From NCBI GenBank assembly GCA_947594085.1, contig CANQEB010000193.1:1-5039 (forward strand): a stretch of DNA of 5,039 bases. Direction: 5' to 3'. This DNA is from an uncultured Lachnospiraceae bacterium. GTDB lineage: Bacteria > Bacillota > Clostridia > Lachnospirales > Lachnospiraceae. Position 1 is the stretch's first letter, and every line of letters starts with the position of its first letter. Positions 1 to 5,039 of this stretch are shown here, one piece after another. A program made the position numbers and the translations under genes. The notes beneath the pieces were generated by a model that was not told the origin of the DNA, ran no database searches, and worked only from the letters and a program-made list of their open reading frames with translations.

Positions 1-442
1 TCAGATTGCGAAGCAGCGCCTTCGCCCTGCTCGCGCTCATGTCATTCGCGACAAGCAATCCCTTGCCCTGCAGACGTGAAGAAAGCTCCGTGGCTTTTCC
101 ACCAGGAGCCGCACACAGATCCAAAACCATGTCCCCCGGCGCAACCGGAAGCAAAGAGGCCGGGAGCATGGCACTTGGTTCCTGAATATAATAGAGACCT
201 GCGTAGTAATGCGGATGCCGTGTGACCGGTTCGTCCTTTCGATAATAGAATCCATTTTTCGTCCAGGGAACCGGAATCAGATAAAATGGCGTCATCTCAA
301 GGAATGCGTTCACCGATATCTTCTGCGTATTGACGCGCAACCCGGCATATCCCTGCTCTTCATAGCTTTGAAGAAATGATCCGTACTCTTCCCCGAGCTG
401 CAGGCGCATCCGTTCTAAAAATTCCTGTGGTAAAGTAATCAT
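1..442 (-). CDS. RsmF/NOL1-NOP2-Sun family rRNA cytosine-C5 methyltransferase, N-terminal 147 residues (cut by window edge)
   Basis: This enzyme family transfers a methyl group from S-adenosylmethionine to carbon 5 of cytosine in ribosomal RNA. Residues 35-41 (LRVNTQK) match the RVNT element of the N-terminal part. Residues 84-92 (YYIQEPSAM) form the conserved block before the Rossmann fold. Residues 107-121 contain LDLCAAPGGKATELS, the SAM-binding motif I, and N133-D134 follow as the acidic residue expected to hold the SAM ribose. The catalytic cysteines lie beyond the left edge, so activity cannot be judged. The start is the ATG at 442: an in-frame TGA sits four codons upstream, and GGGGA lies four bases before the ATG, a short spacing. 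It follows the alarmone synthetase by 64 bases on the same strand with no visible terminator, so co-transcription is likely. Whether the target is the RsmF or RsmB position cannot be settled from this half; the QEPSAM block favours the RsmF group. Confidence 0.9.
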   Translation of the reverse strand, partial: MITLPQEFLERMRLQLGEEYGSFLQSYEEQGYAGLRVNTQKISVNAFLEMTPFYLIPVPWTKNGFYYRKDEPVTRHPHYYAGLYYIQEPSAMLPASLLPVAPGDMVLDLCAAPGGKATELSSRLQGKGLLVANDMSASRAKALLRNL

Positions 443-506
443 AAAGTCCCCATATCATAACCGTCGCAAAAACGCTTCGCCCCATCTGAAGCATCCCCTT
501 GCTCGG

Positions 507-1319
507 TCAGACGTCTCTGCTGATCGACTGCGCGCGATATCCCTCTGCAATGTTGTCGAGCTCTCTGCTGAAACGCTTCAGCTGATCAATATCATCTAAT
601 TCATAAATTCGGTAAAACTCATCCTGAATCTTCAGCACCTCTCGCTTGTTCGCGAGCTGATAGAGGTTCTGTATATTGTTCAGGATATCGGAGATCAACC
701 TGGAATGAATCTGGGAGGAATTCTGCGCATCCATGATCTCACTTCGCACCGCGGACATCTCATTGTCGAGCTGAATAATCGCGTTCGCCGCATTTGTCAA
801 TTTCTCACGAATATGATCCGGAATATTTTTCTTGTACTTGTATTGAAGGGAATGTTCGATCGTGGACCAAAAATTCATTGCAAGTGTCCGAATCTGAATC
901 TCCACCTTGATCTGCCGATCGCCATCCAGCGTTTGTACCCAGTAATTCACGATCATGTGGTAGCTTCGATACCCGCTATCCTTCATGTGATTAATATAAT
1001 CGCGCTCATGGATAACCTCCATGTCCGTACGCCGCCGAATGATCTCAACTACACGCTCAATATCCTCCACAAACTGGCAGATGATCCGTATGCCGGCGAT
1101 GTCGATCAGGCGGTCTTCGATCTCATCAATCGGAATATTCTTCTTCTGTGCCTTCTCCAGAATACTTGCGACCGTCTTCACACGGCCCGTCACCTGCTCG
1201 ATCGGCGAGTACAGTCCTCTGCTTCTGTGTTCATAGATCAGATGTTCAAACTTGACAATCAGTTCCTTTACAGCCAAATCATATGGTGTCAAAATCTCAC
1301 GCCATAATTGTATTTCCAT
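507..1319 (-). CDS. GTP pyrophosphokinase family protein (RelQ/YjbM-type small alarmone synthetase)
   Basis: The protein (270 residues) belongs to the single-domain RelA/SpoT synthetases, which move pyrophosphate from ATP to GDP or GTP to make ppGpp/pppGpp in the cytosol. Visible motifs are SPIEQVTGRVK (38-48, the ATP-binding R-x-K element), IDIAGIRI (72-79, with the metal-binding Asp73), the guanosine-binding loop GYRSYH (116-121), and KVEIQIRTLAMNFW (138-151, with catalytic Glu140), then EH and YK at 155-161. No HD hydrolase, TGS or ACT domain is present, so it is expected only to synthesise. Bacillus YjbM is about 211 residues; this one carries roughly 60 more at the C-terminus, predicted helical and charged. 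The start is well set: GGAGG at 1330-1334 lies 10 bases before the ATG. It stands first in a likely two-gene unit with the RNA methyltransferase downstream. In known relatives control is transcriptional and by allosteric pppGpp binding; nothing here shows the latter. Confidence 0.92.
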   Translation of the reverse strand: MEIQLWREILTPYDLAVKELIVKFEHLIYEHRSRGLYSPIEQVTGRVKTVASILEKAQKKNIPIDEIEDRLIDIAGIRIICQFVEDIERVVEIIRRRTDMEVIHERDYINHMKDSGYRSYHMIVNYWVQTLDGDRQIKVEIQIRTLAMNFWSTIEHSLQYKYKKNIPDHIREKLTNAANAIIQLDNEMSAVRSEIMDAQNSSQIHSRLISDILNNIQNLYQLANKREVLKIQDEFYRIYELDDIDQLKRFSRELDNIAEGYRAQSISRDV

Positions 1320-1352
1320 AAACCGATAACCTCCAACGGTATTGCTGATATC

Positions 1353-1381
1353 ATATTAACATATCCGCGCGGAAGATGCAA
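1353..1381 (-). promoter_or_regulatory. Candidate sigma-A promoter of the alarmone synthetase gene
   Basis: On the minus strand TTGCAT (1376-1381) is separated by exactly 17 bases from TAATAT (1353-1358). The -10 hexamer is preceded by TGT, giving an extended -10 element that can make up for the weak -35. An overlapping TATGAT could be an alternative -10. The box lies about 35 bases upstream of the ATG at 1319. It is a pattern match only; read-through from the M23 gene upstream is also possible because no terminator is visible between them. Confidence 0.4.
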
Positions 1382-1413
1382 CGAAACGTTTGCTGGGCGT
1401 CCGGTTGCGTGCA

Positions 1414-2283
1414 TCAGGCGCAGATAGCCTGAGCAAACCGAAGCACCCAGTACGGATTCACGGACAGCTCCTGCGCATTCTCGGTACGGATATAGATGCC
1501 GAAATGGAGATGCACATCAAATTTTCCGCGTGTTCCTTCTGGGCCATAGCCCGTGTCACCCATCCATCCCAGGACAGTCCCTGCGGATACATACTCTCCG
1601 ACCCGGAAGCTCCTGCTGTAACTGTCGAGATGCGCGTAGTAGAAATATCCACCGGAAGGGCTTCTGATTCCGATGCGGTACCCACCAAGGGGCAGCCAGC
1701 CGATCTTCTCCACTATGCCCTCTGTCATACTGACAATCCGATATTGTCCGCACAAATTTTCAGGGGGCATCAGGTCCGTGCCCTCGTGGCCTCGCCTTCC
1801 CCCGTAATTGCGCTCGAACATCCAACTGTTCTCGTACACGATCCCGTCCGAGTCTACCGGGAAGCACGCGACATCGTCTAGAATCGCCGAGTAGTATCCG
1901 CTGACGCGCTCGAATCCCTGCGAATTGTATCGAAGCATCCGCAGCTTCCATTTCAGGAGAAAATCTACAGAATTGCCCAGCGTTTCCGCTCTTATCTGAC
2001 TTCCTGAATCACTCACGGCTTTCCCTGGAATCCGTGCACTCTTCGATATGTCTGACCTCAGAATGGCCAGCAGCTCGCCTGGTCTCATCCCGGAATCACG
2101 GCAAATCGCCACAAGCGACGCCAGCTGCTGTTCGGAGAGTGAAAGTCGTCGAAAGTCGTCCTCCTCCGCGTGTACCCCTGAAAGTTGCCAGGCAACGCCC
2201 TGCTGAAACAGCAGCGTCGAAAGCTGCACACTCACCGTTGCTAAAAAAAATAAAAAGACCAGATAGCTGCTGATCTGCTTCAA
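1414..2283 (-). CDS. Membrane-anchored M23 (LytM/lysostaphin-type) zinc metallopeptidase
   Basis: M23 enzymes are zinc endopeptidases that cut peptide cross-links in peptidoglycan. From the TTG start at 2283 the protein has 289 residues. A hydrophobic segment at about residues 3-25 would act as an N-terminal anchor or signal, placing the rest outside the membrane. A helical linker with many charged residues follows, then the M23 domain (about 155-275). The zinc and catalytic set is intact: HEGTD gives His166 and Asp170, YAHLD gives His218, and VHLHFG gives His258 and His260. It should therefore be active, unlike degenerate homologues such as some SpoIIQ proteins. The open frame runs up to a TTG at 2433, but that stretch has no ribosome site and would put the hydrophobic segment 52 residues in. 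TTG 2283 has GGGG (2292-2295) eight bases upstream, a weak site, so the start is uncertain. It is divergent from ylbJ, and a role in spore or septal wall remodelling is inference. Confidence 0.88.
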   Translation of the reverse strand: MKQISSYLVFLFFLATVSVQLSTLLFQQGVAWQLSGVHAEEDDFRRLSLSEQQLASLVAICRDSGMRPGELLAILRSDISKSARIPGKAVSDSGSQIRAETLGNSVDFLLKWKLRMLRYNSQGFERVSGYYSAILDDVACFPVDSDGIVYENSWMFERNYGGRRGHEGTDLMPPENLCGQYRIVSMTEGIVEKIGWLPLGGYRIGIRSPSGGYFYYAHLDSYSRSFRVGEYVSAGTVLGWMGDTGYGPEGTRGKFDVHLHFGIYIRTENAQELSVNPYWVLRFAQAICA

Positions 2284-2391
2284 GGTACACGCCCCGTTTC
2301 TTTGCTGTTCCCTCCAAATGCCCTGCCCCTTCCGACCGCAAACACACTTGATTCCTGGCCGTCCCGTCAAGGCAGCGAATTTGTCTTTGAG

Positions 2392-2421
2392 AGTATATGC
2401 AAAGACAACCGCAAAACATTC
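2392..2421 (-). promoter_or_regulatory. Candidate sigma-E-like promoter of the M23 peptidase gene
   Basis: On the minus strand GAATGTT (2415-2421) is followed after 15 bases by CATATACT (2392-2399). The Bacillus sigma-E consensus is roughly GHATATT, 14 bases, CATAHAWT; six of seven and seven of eight positions fit. The -10 also contains TATACT, a good sigma-A -10, but no acceptable sigma-A -35 is found 16-18 bases upstream. Transcription would begin near 2384, leaving a leader of about 100 bases before the TTG at 2283 and excluding the longer start at 2433. Confidence 0.35.
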
Positions 2422-2459
2422 TTCAACACGCAAAAGTGCCTGTGAAAATCCTGCGGAAC

Positions 2460-2469
2460 TGACATGTCA
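2460..2469. repeat. Perfect 10-base palindrome (TGACATGTCA) in the divergent intergenic region
   Basis: TGACATGTCA reads the same on both strands and lies between the two outward-facing promoter candidates, in the roughly 290-base space between the M23 gene and ylbJ. Its position would suit an operator or a dimeric regulator site. A 10-base palindrome can also arise by chance, and no second copy was noticed in the window. Confidence 0.2.
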
Positions 2470-2514
2470 TCGCGCCCTTACAAAAGAGTGCGCCAAAAGC
2501 TGGCCATAATTCGG

Positions 2515-2543
2515 ACATATCTGTCTCCGTGCACTCATACGAT
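2515..2543 (+). promoter_or_regulatory. Candidate sigma-E promoter of ylbJ
   Basis: ACATATC (2515-2521) is followed after exactly 14 bases by CATACGAT (2536-2543). Against GHATATT/CATAHAWT this is five of seven and seven of eight. The start of transcription would fall near 2550, some 20 bases before the ylbJ start codon, a natural leader length. Bacillus ylbJ is known to be transcribed by mother-cell sigma-E, which supports the match independently. No sigma-A -35/-10 pair fits in the same place. Confidence 0.55.
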
Positions 2544-2571
2544 ACAGTAATGACGGCCCTGAGAGCTCGTG

Positions 2572-3531
2572 ATGAAAAAACTGTTCTGTTGCTTTTTCCT
2601 TCTGCTGCTTTATCTTCTCCTGTTTCCAGCACAAGCGCTCTCGAGCGCAAGAGCCGGATTGCTTTTGTGGTATCATTCTGTGCTTCCTGTGTTGTTCCCG
2701 TTTATGCTGCTCAGCGGTCTTTTGATCCGCTTCAACCTGCTTCAGCGGGTGCTTTCCACTCTCTCACGACCGTTTCGCTTCCTGTTCGGCTGCTCGCAGT
2801 ACGGAGCGTTCGCAATCCTCGTCGGTTTCCTCTGCGGCTTCCCGATGGGTGCGAAAATTACACACGATCTGCTGGAGCAGAAAAAGATCAGCCGGCAGGA
2901 GGCGTATATCCTGTATGGATTTGTCAACAACCTGAGTCCGTCCTTTATTCTGTCTTTTCTGGCCGCAGACCAGATGCAGCATGCATCTCTGGGCGGACTT
3001 TTTCTCTGCAATATTCTCGGCTCCGCGCTTCTGTACGGATTTCTCAGCTCCGGAAGCCTGCGCCGGTGCAATCTGAATCAGCCTGATCTTCAACCGCGCG
3101 ATATTCCTGCCCCCGTCTCCGCCCCTGATATACAGGAAATCTTTCGGCAGATTGATGAATGCATCTATGACACCGTGCAAAATGCGGTGCGCCTGGGCGC
3201 CTATATTGTAATGTTCGCCCTCCTGCTCGGCGCGGTATCCCTGCTGTTGCCGATGAAAAATCCGGCGGCCTTGCTGTCTGCCTCCTGCATTGAAGTGAGC
3301 AACGGCATTCATCTGCTCGCAAGTTCGTCCTTGCCATTCCACGCCAAATATCTGCTCATCTCCACACTCGGAGCGTTCGGCGGACTGTCCGCGCTCGCGC
3401 AGAGTGCATCCATCGCTTCCATGGATAAAGAGCTGCTTACGCACTATATAAAAAGCAGGGTAAAAATTACCCTGCTCTCAGCAATTCTAGCTATAGCTTC
3501 GATCTTATTCCTCCGCCTCAGCCTCTCCTGA
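2572..3531 (+). CDS. ylbJ: Sporulation integral membrane protein YlbJ (nucleoside-recognition Gate domain)
   Basis: YlbJ is a multi-pass membrane protein needed for proper spore formation in Bacillus, where it is made in the mother cell; its transported substrate is unknown. The 319-residue product fits the family length. Hydrophobic segments lie at about 4-23, 30-52, 78-95, 124-160, 207-226, 258-276 and 298-318. Family marks are the block GLLLWYHSVLPVLFPF (29-44), GFLCGFPMGAK (85-95), NNLSPSFI (119-126), IEVSNGI (240-246) and GAFGGLSALAQ (267-277); the last three belong to the Gate repeats shared with nucleoside transporters and SpoIIIAE/SpmA-like proteins. A GTG at 2569 is directly followed by ATG at 2572. 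GAGAG at 2561-2565 leaves six bases before the ATG and only three before the GTG, so ATG is preferred. The gene is divergent from the M23 peptidase and convergent with the coaD operon, overlapping its last gene by 27 bases. A sigma-E-like promoter lies just upstream. Confidence 0.93.
   Translation: MKKLFCCFFLLLLYLLLFPAQALSSARAGLLLWYHSVLPVLFPFMLLSGLLIRFNLLQRVLSTLSRPFRFLFGCSQYGAFAILVGFLCGFPMGAKITHDLLEQKKISRQEAYILYGFVNNLSPSFILSFLAADQMQHASLGGLFLCNILGSALLYGFLSSGSLRRCNLNQPDLQPRDIPAPVSAPDIQEIFRQIDECIYDTVQNAVRLGAYIVMFALLLGAVSLLLPMKNPAALLSASCIEVSNGIHLLASSSLPFHAKYLLISTLGAFGGLSALAQSASIASMDKELLTHYIKSRVKITLLSAILAIASILFLRLSLS
3450..3476 (-). terminator. Intrinsic terminator of the rsmD-coaD-coiled-coil operon, inside the ylbJ coding end
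   Basis: A perfect 10-base-pair stem (AGCAGGGTAA at 3454-3463 paired with 3467-3476) closes a three-base loop. Read on the minus strand it is followed directly by TTTTTATATA. It starts 28 bases past the TAA of the coiled-coil gene at 3505-3507. On the plus strand the stem is followed by CTCAGCAATT, with no T-run, so it should terminate only minus-strand transcripts. It lies wholly within ylbJ codons of about residues 294-303. Confidence 0.85.
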
Positions 3532-4104
3532 CTTCTCCGGCACCGTAGTGTAGCTCGACGGCTCCACCTGCGGAGAAAGCTCTGAACGATTCTTTGTCAC
3601 AATATCGTAGCAAGACTGAATCGAGTTGATGAAGTTGTTGTATTTCGTGCCGGCCGAATCGATGGTGTGACTCATGATCTTCTCCAGATTGTCCAGCATT
3701 TCGTCTGTATAGCGGATCGCACTCATACGGATGTTGTTGGAATCCTCGGTCGCCTTGTCCATAATCTCCTGCGCCTGCGCGTTCGTCTGCTCAATCAGCT
3801 GATTCGACTGCTGAAGCGCGACCTGCATGACCTCGCTCTCGCTGACAATCTTCTGTGCCTGCGCCTGCGCCTCCGCGATAATATTGTCCGCCTTCGTCTG
3901 CGCATCCTCGAGGATCGCGTCCTTGTTGCTGATGATCTTCTGATAGCGCTTAATCTCATCGGGTGTCTTCATGCGGAGCTCGCGCAAAAGCTCCTCGAGC
4001 TCTTCCTTGTTCACGACAATTTTGGTCGAAGAAAGCGGCTGGAACTTACAGCTGTCAATAAACTCTTCGATCTCTTCAATGATTTGTTCAATTCTGCTGC
4101 TCAT
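3505..4104 (-). CDS. Conserved coiled-coil protein of the coaD operon (function unknown; often labelled ATPase or V-type ATPase subunit H-like)
   Basis: The 199-residue soluble protein has no membrane segment or signal peptide. An acidic N-terminal helix (1-18) leads to a compact conserved-looking block STKIVVNKEELEELLREL (26-43), then EIKRYQKIISNKDAIL (50-65). From about 65 to 145 it is a continuous Ala/Gln/Glu-rich helix with 11-residue spacing (67-77 and 78-88 repeat the pattern DAQ-x-KA-x-x-II-x), the kind seen in DivIVA-like and ATP synthase stalk proteins. The tail (176-199) is disordered and acidic. There is no Walker motif, so an ATPase label would be wrong in the literal sense. I recall similar proteins next to coaD in many Clostridia, but their role is not known to me. 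AAGGAGAG six bases before the ATG is a strong ribosome site. The gene follows coaD after 20 bases and ends the operon, with a terminator just past its stop. Confidence 0.85.
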   Translation of the reverse strand: MSSRIEQIIEEIEEFIDSCKFQPLSSTKIVVNKEELEELLRELRMKTPDEIKRYQKIISNKDAILEDAQTKADNIIAEAQAQAQKIVSESEVMQVALQQSNQLIEQTNAQAQEIMDKATEDSNNIRMSAIRYTDEMLDNLEKIMSHTIDSAGTKYNNFINSIQSCYDIVTKNRSELSPQVEPSSYTTVPEKSGEAEAEE

Positions 4105-4124
4105 AATTTTCTCTCCTTACTTAT

Positions 4125-4625
4125 TTATACTTTGTTTTCCCTCTGTTTCTCCGAAATTCTGCGCTGTATATGGCCCACTACGCTCTCCGGAACAAAACCG
4201 GAGATATCCCCTCCGTAAAAGGCCACCTCCTTAACGATCGTTGAGCTGATATACGCATATTGAAGTGCTGTCGTGAAGAAAAGTGTATCGATTCCACGAT
4301 CAATGCTCCGGTTCGTCTGTGCCATCTGAAGCTCGTACTCAAAGTCCGTGACCGCGCGCAGACCACGCACAATAAACCTTGCGTCACAGCTCTTGACAAA
4401 GTCAACTGACAACCCGGAAAAGGATTCTATGCGAACATTCGGTATGTGTCCAGTTACTTCAACTAACATATTAACACGTTCTTCGACAGAAAACAACGGT
4501 ATTTTTGCATTATTATTCAAAACTCCGACAATTAGCTCGTCTACCAGCGCCGCTGCACGCTCGATTATGTCGAGATGTCCCTTCGTAACCGGGTCAAAGC
4601 TCCCCGGATATACTGCCCTTTTCAT
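4125..4625 (-). CDS. coaD: Pantetheine-phosphate adenylyltransferase (PPAT)
   Basis: CoaD joins ATP and 4'-phosphopantetheine to give dephospho-CoA and pyrophosphate, the penultimate step of coenzyme A synthesis, in the cytosol; known enzymes are hexamers. The 166 residues match the usual 155-170. The nucleotidyltransferase signature is complete: [12 protein letters not shown] (6-17, with Ser9, Thr14 and His17), Lys41, the phosphopantetheine-site stretch with Gly71-Leu72-Ser73, [13 protein letters not shown] (86-98, with Arg87 and Arg90), and YISSTIVKE (125-133, the ISST ATP-phosphate loop). The ATG shares an ATGA with the rsmD stop, and GGAGGAG lies just upstream within the rsmD end, so translation is likely coupled. 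The coiled-coil gene follows 20 bases downstream. rsmD-coaD is one of the most stable gene pairs in Firmicutes, and the assignment is firm. Confidence 0.97.
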   Translation of the reverse strand: MKRAVYPGSFDPVTKGHLDIIERAAALVDELIVGVLNNNAKIPLFSVEERVNMLVEVTGHIPNVRIESFSGLSVDFVKSCDARFIVRGLRAVTDFEYELQMAQTNRSIDRGIDTLFFTTALQYAYISSTIVKEVAFYGGDISGFVPESVVGHIQRRISEKQRENKV

Positions 4626-5039
4626 GCGTTCTCCTCCGCCAAGCTCAAAAAGACATGCTTGTTTGTCTTATATTTCTTTTCACGTATCATTTCGTATCCG
4701 AGCTCGCTTACATATGAAAATTCCGTCCGCAGATCAGATTCTACGATGATTTTTGTCCCTGGTGTCACAAAGGATGGCCTGTCTCTCGCGATCTCTTCAA
4801 GTACTCTGCGTTCCAATTCTTTTCCGTAAGGGGGATCCATAAATATAATCTGAAACGGTTCTTGTCCCTCCAGCCTCAGGAGTGCTGACAACACATCACA
4901 CTGCAAAACGTCAGCCTGTTCCGCCAGATGGGTAAAGGCCAAATTCTCCCGAATACAGTCGGCCGCTGCCCGCGCCGACTCAACAAAACATGCGTACTGC
5001 GCACCCCGTCGTTCACCTGCACGAAAGTATTGGGTCCGA
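4622..5039 (-). CDS. rsmD: 16S rRNA (guanine-966 N2) methyltransferase RsmD, C-terminal 138 residues (cut by window edge)
   Basis: RsmD methylates N2 of G966 in 16S rRNA using SAM during 30S assembly. The frame is open to the right edge; the first methionine-type codon (TTG at 4942) is internal and not the true start. The downstream half fits the family well: [17 protein letters not shown] is the motif II helix with the SAM-binding acidic residue, and FMDPPYGKE carries the N-methyltransferase DPPY motif (codons at 4826-4837), followed by VLEEIA and a C-terminal block with E-S-D and YEMIREKKY. The outermost residues are odd: [14 protein letters not shown] stands where the family has a D-L-F-x-G-S/T-G element before the conserved RGA. 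coaD starts within its stop codon. The gene heads, or lies within, the operon that ends at the terminator in ylbJ; its promoter is outside the window. Confidence 0.9.
   Translation of the reverse strand, partial: RTQYFRAGERRGAQYACFVESARAAADCIRENLAFTHLAEQADVLQCDVLSALLRLEGQEPFQIIFMDPPYGKELERRVLEEIARDRPSFVTPGTKIIVESDLRTEFSYVSELGYEMIREKKYKTNKHVFLSLAEENA

Noticed and set aside
443..506. Terminator or promoter between the alarmone synthetase and the RNA methyltransferase
   Set aside because: No stem with a T-run and no paired -35/-10 boxes were found; the gap is simply short spacer.
705..1307. Long plus-strand open frame (200 residues) opposite the alarmone synthetase
   Set aside because: It lies fully antisense to a gene with clear catalytic motifs, has no family features or ribosome site, and is explained by codon bias of the other strand.
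1382..1413. Possible terminator after the M23 gene
   Set aside because: Only short, imperfect pairing (GCAA/TTGC around AAACGTTT) is present and no T-run follows, so a terminator cannot be supported.
2243..2250. Run of eight A in the membrane-anchor codons of the M23 gene, a possible slippage or frameshift site
   Set aside because: The frame reads continuously from the hydrophobic anchor into the M23 domain, so no shift is needed. The alternative frame ends at 2096 without a domain.
2529..3086. Plus-strand open frame of 185 residues and minus-strand frames at 2742-3444 over ylbJ
   Set aside because: All are shadows of ylbJ, whose membrane pattern and Gate motifs are unambiguous; the shadows are Arg/Ser- or Gln-rich without domains.
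3533..3577. Inverted repeat TTCTCCG/CGGAGAA after the ylbJ stop as a plus-strand terminator
   Set aside because: The stem is seven base pairs with a loop of about 31 bases and no T-run follows; it falls in coding sequence of the opposite gene and is likely chance.
3765..3880. Repeated CGCCTG units resembling a microsatellite
   Set aside because: They encode the Ala-Gln repeats of the coiled coil in frame and vary at third positions, so protein periodicity explains them.
3667..4218. Plus-strand open frame of 183 residues opposite the coiled-coil gene
   Set aside because: Its Leu/Arg-rich composition mirrors the Gln/Glu/Ala-rich coiled coil on the other strand; it has no start signals and runs across two real genes.

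Overview
This window reads as chromosomal DNA from an endospore-forming Firmicute, most likely a Clostridia/Lachnospiraceae-type organism. The reasons are AGGAGG-type ribosome binding sites, the sporulation membrane protein YlbJ, a RelQ/YjbM-type alarmone synthetase, an M23 peptidase whose sequence style I associate with Lachnospiraceae, and the rsmD-coaD-ylbJ neighbourhood also known from Bacillus. Base composition looks balanced and nothing suggests a mobile element, prophage, CRISPR array or RNA gene.

Layout. Left block (1-1319, minus strand): a RelA/SpoT-domain small alarmone synthetase is followed after 64 bases by the N-terminal half of an RsmF-type rRNA cytosine-C5 methyltransferase, cut by the window edge. 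A candidate sigma-A promoter lies just upstream of the synthetase. Middle block (1414-3531): a membrane-anchored M23 metallopeptidase (minus) and ylbJ (plus) are divergent. They are separated by about 290 bases that carry a sigma-E-like promoter for each direction and a 10-base palindrome between them. Right block (3505-5039, minus strand): rsmD (partial), coaD and a coiled-coil protein form a tight operon with a 4-base ATGA overlap and a 20-base gap. It ends in an intrinsic terminator that lies inside the 3' coding end of the convergent gene ylbJ.

How the genes fit together. The two outer blocks are housekeeping functions: ribosomal RNA methylation, coenzyme A synthesis and (p)ppGpp signalling. 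The central divergent pair looks like a sporulation island read in the mother cell if the sigma-E-like promoters are real. The ylbJ assignment is well supported by sequence; sporulation control of the peptidase is inference. No clearly novel system was found. The points most worth following are the coiled-coil protein tied to coaD, the terminator embedded in ylbJ, the shared sporulation-type intergenic region, and the apparent absence of the SAM-binding glycine motif in rsmD at the right edge.
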